Assembly (NCBI GenBank): GCA_030631415.1
Contig: DAOVLE010000241.1
Location: 1 to 7,499, forward strand
Origin: JAAEQG01 sp023133475
GTDB lineage: Bacteria > Planctomycetota > Phycisphaerae > UBA1845
DNA: 7,499 nt
Direction of reading: 5' to 3'
Positions within the stretch are counted from its first letter, which is position 1, and each line of letters begins with the position of its first letter. The position numbers and the translations under genes are program-made. Below the pieces are notes generated by a model that was not told where the DNA came from, made no database searches, and worked only from the letters and a program-made list of their open reading frames with translations. Shown here piece by piece: positions 5,334-7,499 of this stretch.

Positions 5334-6503
5334 CTATATGTAGGCACGCAATCCGGTGACCGCCTCGCCAACTACCAGCGTGTGGATGTCGTGAGTGCCC
5401 TCGTAGGTGTAAACCGTTTCGAGGTTGCACAGATGCCGCCCGCACTGAAAGTCGTCGCAAATCCCGGCGGCTCCGAGAATGTCTCTGGCCAGGCGGGCGG
5501 TTTTCAGGGCTATCTCCACGTTGTTCATCTTCGCCATCGAGACCTGATAGTGCTTGGCCTGCCCCTGCTCCTTGAGTTGGCCCAGGCGATAGACCAAAAG
5601 CTGAGCCTTGGTGATCTCGGTGACCATCCACGCCAGCTTCTTTTGCACGAGTTGAAAGGCGGCGATGGGGCGCTCGAACTGAATGCGGGTCTGGGCGTAC
5701 CGCAAGGCTTCGTCATAACACGCCATGGCAGCCCCGACCGCACCCCAGGCGATCGAGTAGCGCGCCTGATCCAGACAAGACAAAGCCGCCCGCAATCCCA
5801 CGTCCGTGCCGGGCAGCACATTGCACTCCGGCACACGCACGTCATCGAAGAACAACTGCGAAGTCACCGATGCCCGAAAGGAAAATTTGTTGTGAATGTC
5901 CCGCGCCTCGAAACCGGGCATCCCTTTCTCGACCACAAAACCGCGCACCTGGTCGTCGAGTTTGGCCCAGACGATTGCCAGGTCCGCGATCCCGCCGTTG
6001 GTGATCCACATTTTCGAGCCGTTGAGGATATAATCCCCTCCGTCGCGGCGGGCATAGGTTTTCATGCCGCCGGGATCGGAGCCGGCGTCCGGTTCGGTGA
6101 GACCGAAGCAACCGATGATCTCGCCGCCGGCCATCCCCGGCAACCAACGCTGACGCTGCTGATCGGACCCGAAGGTATAGATAGGCCACATGCACAGACT
6201 ACACTGCACTGATATGAAGCTGCGTAGCCCGCTGTCTCCGCGTTCGAGTTCCTGGCATAGCAGCCCATAGGAGATCGGCCCGATGTCCGTGCAACCGTAC
6301 CCCTCGAGGTTGCAGCCGAACATGCCCAATTCCGCCATCTGCGGCACCAGGTTCATGGGGAAAGTGCCGTCCCGGTTATGTTGCTCGATGACGGGCAACA
6401 CCTTCTCGTCGACGAACCGCCGCACAGCCTGACAAATAAGTTGCTGGTCTTCGGTTAAAAGCTCGTCGAGTTTGTAGAAGTCCACAGCCTGGTAAGCATC
6501 CAT
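5334..6503 (-). CDS. Acyl-CoA dehydrogenase, glutaryl-CoA dehydrogenase type
   Basis: 389 residues. Members of this flavoprotein family oxidise glutaryl-CoA and decarboxylate it to crotonyl-CoA (lysine, hydroxylysine and tryptophan breakdown), passing electrons to electron-transfer flavoprotein. The N-terminal helical part covers about 12-128, the middle beta domain about 130-230 with the flavin motif GLTEPDAGSDPGG (134-146) and WITNG (166-170), and the C-terminal helical domain about 240-389. Catalytic Glu368 lies in TYEGTHDIH. Glu87, Arg94 and Ser98 (ELERGDSGLRSFISVQ) and Tyr367 match the residues that in human glutaryl-CoA dehydrogenase hold the distal carboxylate. The DIHNKFSFRASVTS segment is also typical. 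I chose ATG 6503 because GGAG lies 9 nt upstream and the alignment starts there; ATG 6557 would translate the palindromic repeat. One oddity: the usual GGxG near 344-347 reads GAAG. Isovaleryl- or other acyl-CoA substrates are less likely. Confidence 0.9.
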   Translation of the reverse strand: MDAYQAVDFYKLDELLTEDQQLICQAVRRFVDEKVLPVIEQHNRDGTFPMNLVPQMAELGMFGCNLEGYGCTDIGPISYGLLCQELERGDSGLRSFISVQCSLCMWPIYTFGSDQQRQRWLPGMAGGEIIGCFGLTEPDAGSDPGGMKTYARRDGGDYILNGSKMWITNGGIADLAIVWAKLDDQVRGFVVEKGMPGFEARDIHNKFSFRASVTSQLFFDDVRVPECNVLPGTDVGLRAALSCLDQARYSIAWGAVGAAMACYDEALRYAQTRIQFERPIAAFQLVQKKLAWMVTEITKAQLLVYRLGQLKEQGQAKHYQVSMAKMNNVEIALKTARLARDILGAAGICDDFQCGRHLCNLETVYTYEGTHDIHTLVVGEAVTGLRAYI

Positions 6504-6515
6504 AATCACATACTC

Positions 6516-6658
6516 CGCGCTAGGCCCGGCATTTATGCCGGGTAAGTGATGCCTCATTTTGCCCTCTTTCCCTTCCCCCGCCGCCTCCGGCGGCGGGGGA
6601 AGGGAAAGGGGTTATTGCTTCACCCTTTCACCCCGGCATAAATGCCGGGCCTAGCGCG
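6516..6658. repeat. 143-bp element of concentric inverted repeats
   Basis: The outer arms are 27 bp and perfect: 6516-6542 against 6632-6658. Each outer arm itself contains an 18-bp palindrome of the form CCCGGCAT..ATGCCGGG. In the centre is a hairpin with perfect 20-bp arms, 6566-6585 and 6589-6608, loop TCC. Both inverted repeats have the same centre (6587), with 23 unpaired nucleotides on each side. On the - strand the element ends next to the ribosome site (6513-6516) of the acyl-CoA dehydrogenase gene. It carries no gene and resembles a miniature or REP-type palindromic element. Confidence 0.85.
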
Positions 6659-6770
6659 CGGGTTATTCACCATAATACAGTCATCATGTGTTTTTGATGG
6701 CACCTGAAAACCATGGGGGTGGTATTTTCAAAGCAGAGGGCTTGGTGCGGCCTTCGACCGCAACCCAAAA
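6659..6770. other. Spacer between the concentric element and the gcvH stem-loop
   Basis: No gene is seen. A weak hairpin TGAAAACCA (6705-6713) with TGG..TTTTCA (6720-6730, two bases bulged) is present. On the - strand TATTAT at 6672-6677 could be a -10 box for the acyl-CoA dehydrogenase gene, but no good -35 is found. Confidence 0.35.
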
Positions 6771-6837
6771 TCAGTACCGCGACCGTAAGGGAGCGGCTCT
6801 ACTCGGATTGGCCGCTCCCTTACGGTCGCGGTACTGA
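6771..6837 (-). terminator. 27-bp-arm stem-loop behind gcvH, probable terminator or palindromic repeat
   Basis: TCAGTACCGCGACCG.. (6771-6797) and its exact reverse complement (6811-6837) enclose a 13-nt loop. Read on the - strand the stem begins 15 bp after the gcvH stop codon and is followed by TTTTGGG, so it can act as an intrinsic terminator. The stem is much longer than usual, so it may be a dispersed palindrome put to this use. Confidence 0.5.
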
Positions 6838-6851
6838 TCAGGTTACCCGGG

Positions 6852-7235
6852 TTAGTCTTCGGCGATATGCTTCTCGTATGCGGCGGCGTCCAGCAGCTTT
6901 TCGAGCGGCGACAGGTCCGCGACCCGAATTTTGAGCATCCAGCCGGCCCCCAAAGCATCTTCGTTAATCAGCTCAGGCTGATCTGCCAGTTCATCGTTCC
7001 GCCCGATAACCGTGCCGCCCACCGAGCAGAGCAAGTCCGAGGTCGCCTTCACCGATTCCAACTCGCCGCAGGGTTGGCCGGCTTCGATCTCCTGGTCGGC
7101 ATCGGGCAGCTCCACGTAGGTGATGTCGGTAAGTTCGTCAGCGGCGAACTGGGTGATGCCCATGGTCACCACGTCACCGTCAACCAAGTACCATTCATGA
7201 GTCTCGGAATACTTTCTATCATCTGGTATGTTCAT
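6852..7235 (-). CDS. gcvH: Glycine cleavage system H protein
   Basis: 127 residues, the normal length. The H protein carries a lipoyl group that shuttles the aminomethyl intermediate from the P protein (glycine decarboxylase) to the T protein and is reoxidised by the L protein, in the cytoplasm. The sequence shows the typical start (KYSETHEWYLVDGDVVTMGIT), the TDITYVELPDA strand, the lipoylation motif GELESVKATSDL with Lys63 as the lipoyl-lysine, then GGTVIGRNDEL and the family ending GAGWMLKIRVAD. ATG 7235 has only a weak upstream purine stretch (GTGGAT), but no other start fits the family N-terminus. No gcvT or gcvP is in the window, and about 260 bp upstream are gene-free, so here it is a stand-alone gene. 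A glycine riboswitch was looked for upstream and not recognised. Confidence 0.95.
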   Translation of the reverse strand: MNIPDDRKYSETHEWYLVDGDVVTMGITQFAADELTDITYVELPDADQEIEAGQPCGELESVKATSDLLCSVGGTVIGRNDELADQPELINEDALGAGWMLKIRVADLSPLEKLLDAAAYEKHIAED

Positions 7236-7339
7236 GTGTCACATCCACTTGTAAAAAACCTGCTTTTCACGTTCTCAGTGGGACTGAACCCACCCCGGCG
7301 GACCTTGAATCAGATGGCGAATTCCGCCTCGCTCCCTCT

Positions 7340-7403
7340 TTCACGCTCTCCTTCTACACGCTCCCCTTCGGGTCGCCGCTAAACGCTACGAACTTGTCGC
7401 TGC
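7340..7403 (-). repeat. Dispersed intergenic repeat, copy B (inverted partner at 3616-3687)
   Basis: Positions 7350-7387 are the exact reverse complement of 3637-3674 (38 bp). Over about 64 bp the two copies differ at roughly ten positions, mostly at the ends. It lies upstream of gcvH. Confidence 0.85.
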
Positions 7404-7418
7404 TGACCCACATTTTTT

Positions 7419-7438
7419 ATGAACGCAGAGACGCAGAG
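7419..7438 (-). repeat. CTCTGCGT repeat, inverted copy
   Basis: ATGAACGCAGAGACGCAGAG is the exact reverse complement of 5302-5321. It is followed by further AGCGCAGAGAAG purine-rich sequence, so the repeat tract continues in degenerate form to about 7450. Confidence 0.8.
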
Positions 7439-7499
7439 AGCGCAGAGAAGAGAAGAAGGGAGTGCACCCAACGACAATGTTTCCCATCCCCCATTTTCC

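Larger units (their letters stand above)
7236..7499. other. Gene-free region upstream of gcvH
   Basis: About 260 bp up to the window end. Next to gcvH there is a small hairpin GTGGG/CCCAC (7278-7282 with 7289-7293), and further out the two dispersed repeats. No start of a further gene can be supported before the window ends. The promoter of gcvH should lie here, but I see no clear -35/-10 pair. Confidence 0.6.

Noticed and set aside
5382..6212. Open frame on the + strand (276 codons) inside the acyl-CoA dehydrogenase gene
   Set aside because: The - strand translation matches the acyl-CoA dehydrogenase family over its whole length, so the + frame is a shadow.
6504..6557. Longer acyl-CoA dehydrogenase starting at ATG 6557
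   Set aside because: The extra 18 residues are translated from the palindromic arm, and a ribosome site stands in front of ATG 6503.
6713..6934. 73-codon + strand ORF crossing the 27-bp stem-loop
   Set aside because: It runs through the palindrome and into the antisense of gcvH, with no ribosome site and no protein-like pattern.
7278..7293. GTGGG..CCCAC hairpin on the - strand resembling a tRNA T-arm (GGTTCAGTCC)
   Set aside because: The loop has six bases and no acceptor, D or anticodon arm can be found around it.
7236..7400. Glycine riboswitch in front of gcvH
   Set aside because: No recognisable conserved aptamer core was seen; the region is mostly dispersed repeat. A covariance-model search would settle it.

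Overview
The window looks like chromosomal DNA from a fairly GC-rich Gram-negative-type bacterium, most likely a member of the Planctomycetota (perhaps Phycisphaerae-like). This is an inference from memory. The secreted protein at 3963-4556 has the '-FLV.R.GR-...-PPM.LLPN-...-NYLLLR-' pattern I associate with a planctomycete-specific family. The long coiled-coil protein ends in a basic Trp-Phe-Gly-Arg tail of a type I also associate with that phylum. The intergenic spacers are also full of short palindromic and dispersed repeats. No phage, transposase, CRISPR, rRNA or tRNA gene was seen.

Left part, + strand. (1) 2-1939 is the 3' part of a very long coiled-coil protein built from 77-residue repeats, with a Pro-rich linker and a conserved-looking C-terminal tail. 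(2) 2097-3572 is a membrane-anchored protein with about twelve uninterrupted 34-residue TPRs. (3) 3963-4556 is a secreted protein of unknown function. (4) 4607-4948 is a single-domain STAS protein (anti-sigma factor antagonist type). (5) 4997-5068 is a 23-codon ORF for a tiny hydrophobic peptide with a perfect Shine-Dalgarno sequence. Genes 3-5 are close together and may form one operon.

Right part, - strand, convergent with the left part. 5334-6503 encodes an acyl-CoA dehydrogenase that matches glutaryl-CoA dehydrogenase, including the residues that bind the distal carboxylate. 6852-7235 encodes the glycine cleavage H protein. Both belong to amino-acid breakdown (lysine/tryptophan and glycine), but a large stem-loop and about 350 bp separate them, so they are probably transcribed independently. 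No other glycine cleavage or glutarate pathway gene is in the window.

Spacers. All spacers longer than 100 bp carry repeats: a nested GGTGGGT/GGCGGGT hairpin family (three sites), a 38-bp sequence present twice in opposite orientation, a CTCTGCGT tandem also present twice in inverted orientation, a 49-bp palindrome, a 143-bp element made of two concentric inverted repeats, and a stem-loop with 27-bp arms. These elements, the in-register coiled-coil repeat and the tiny membrane ORF are the least ordinary things here. I see no convincing new multi-gene system.
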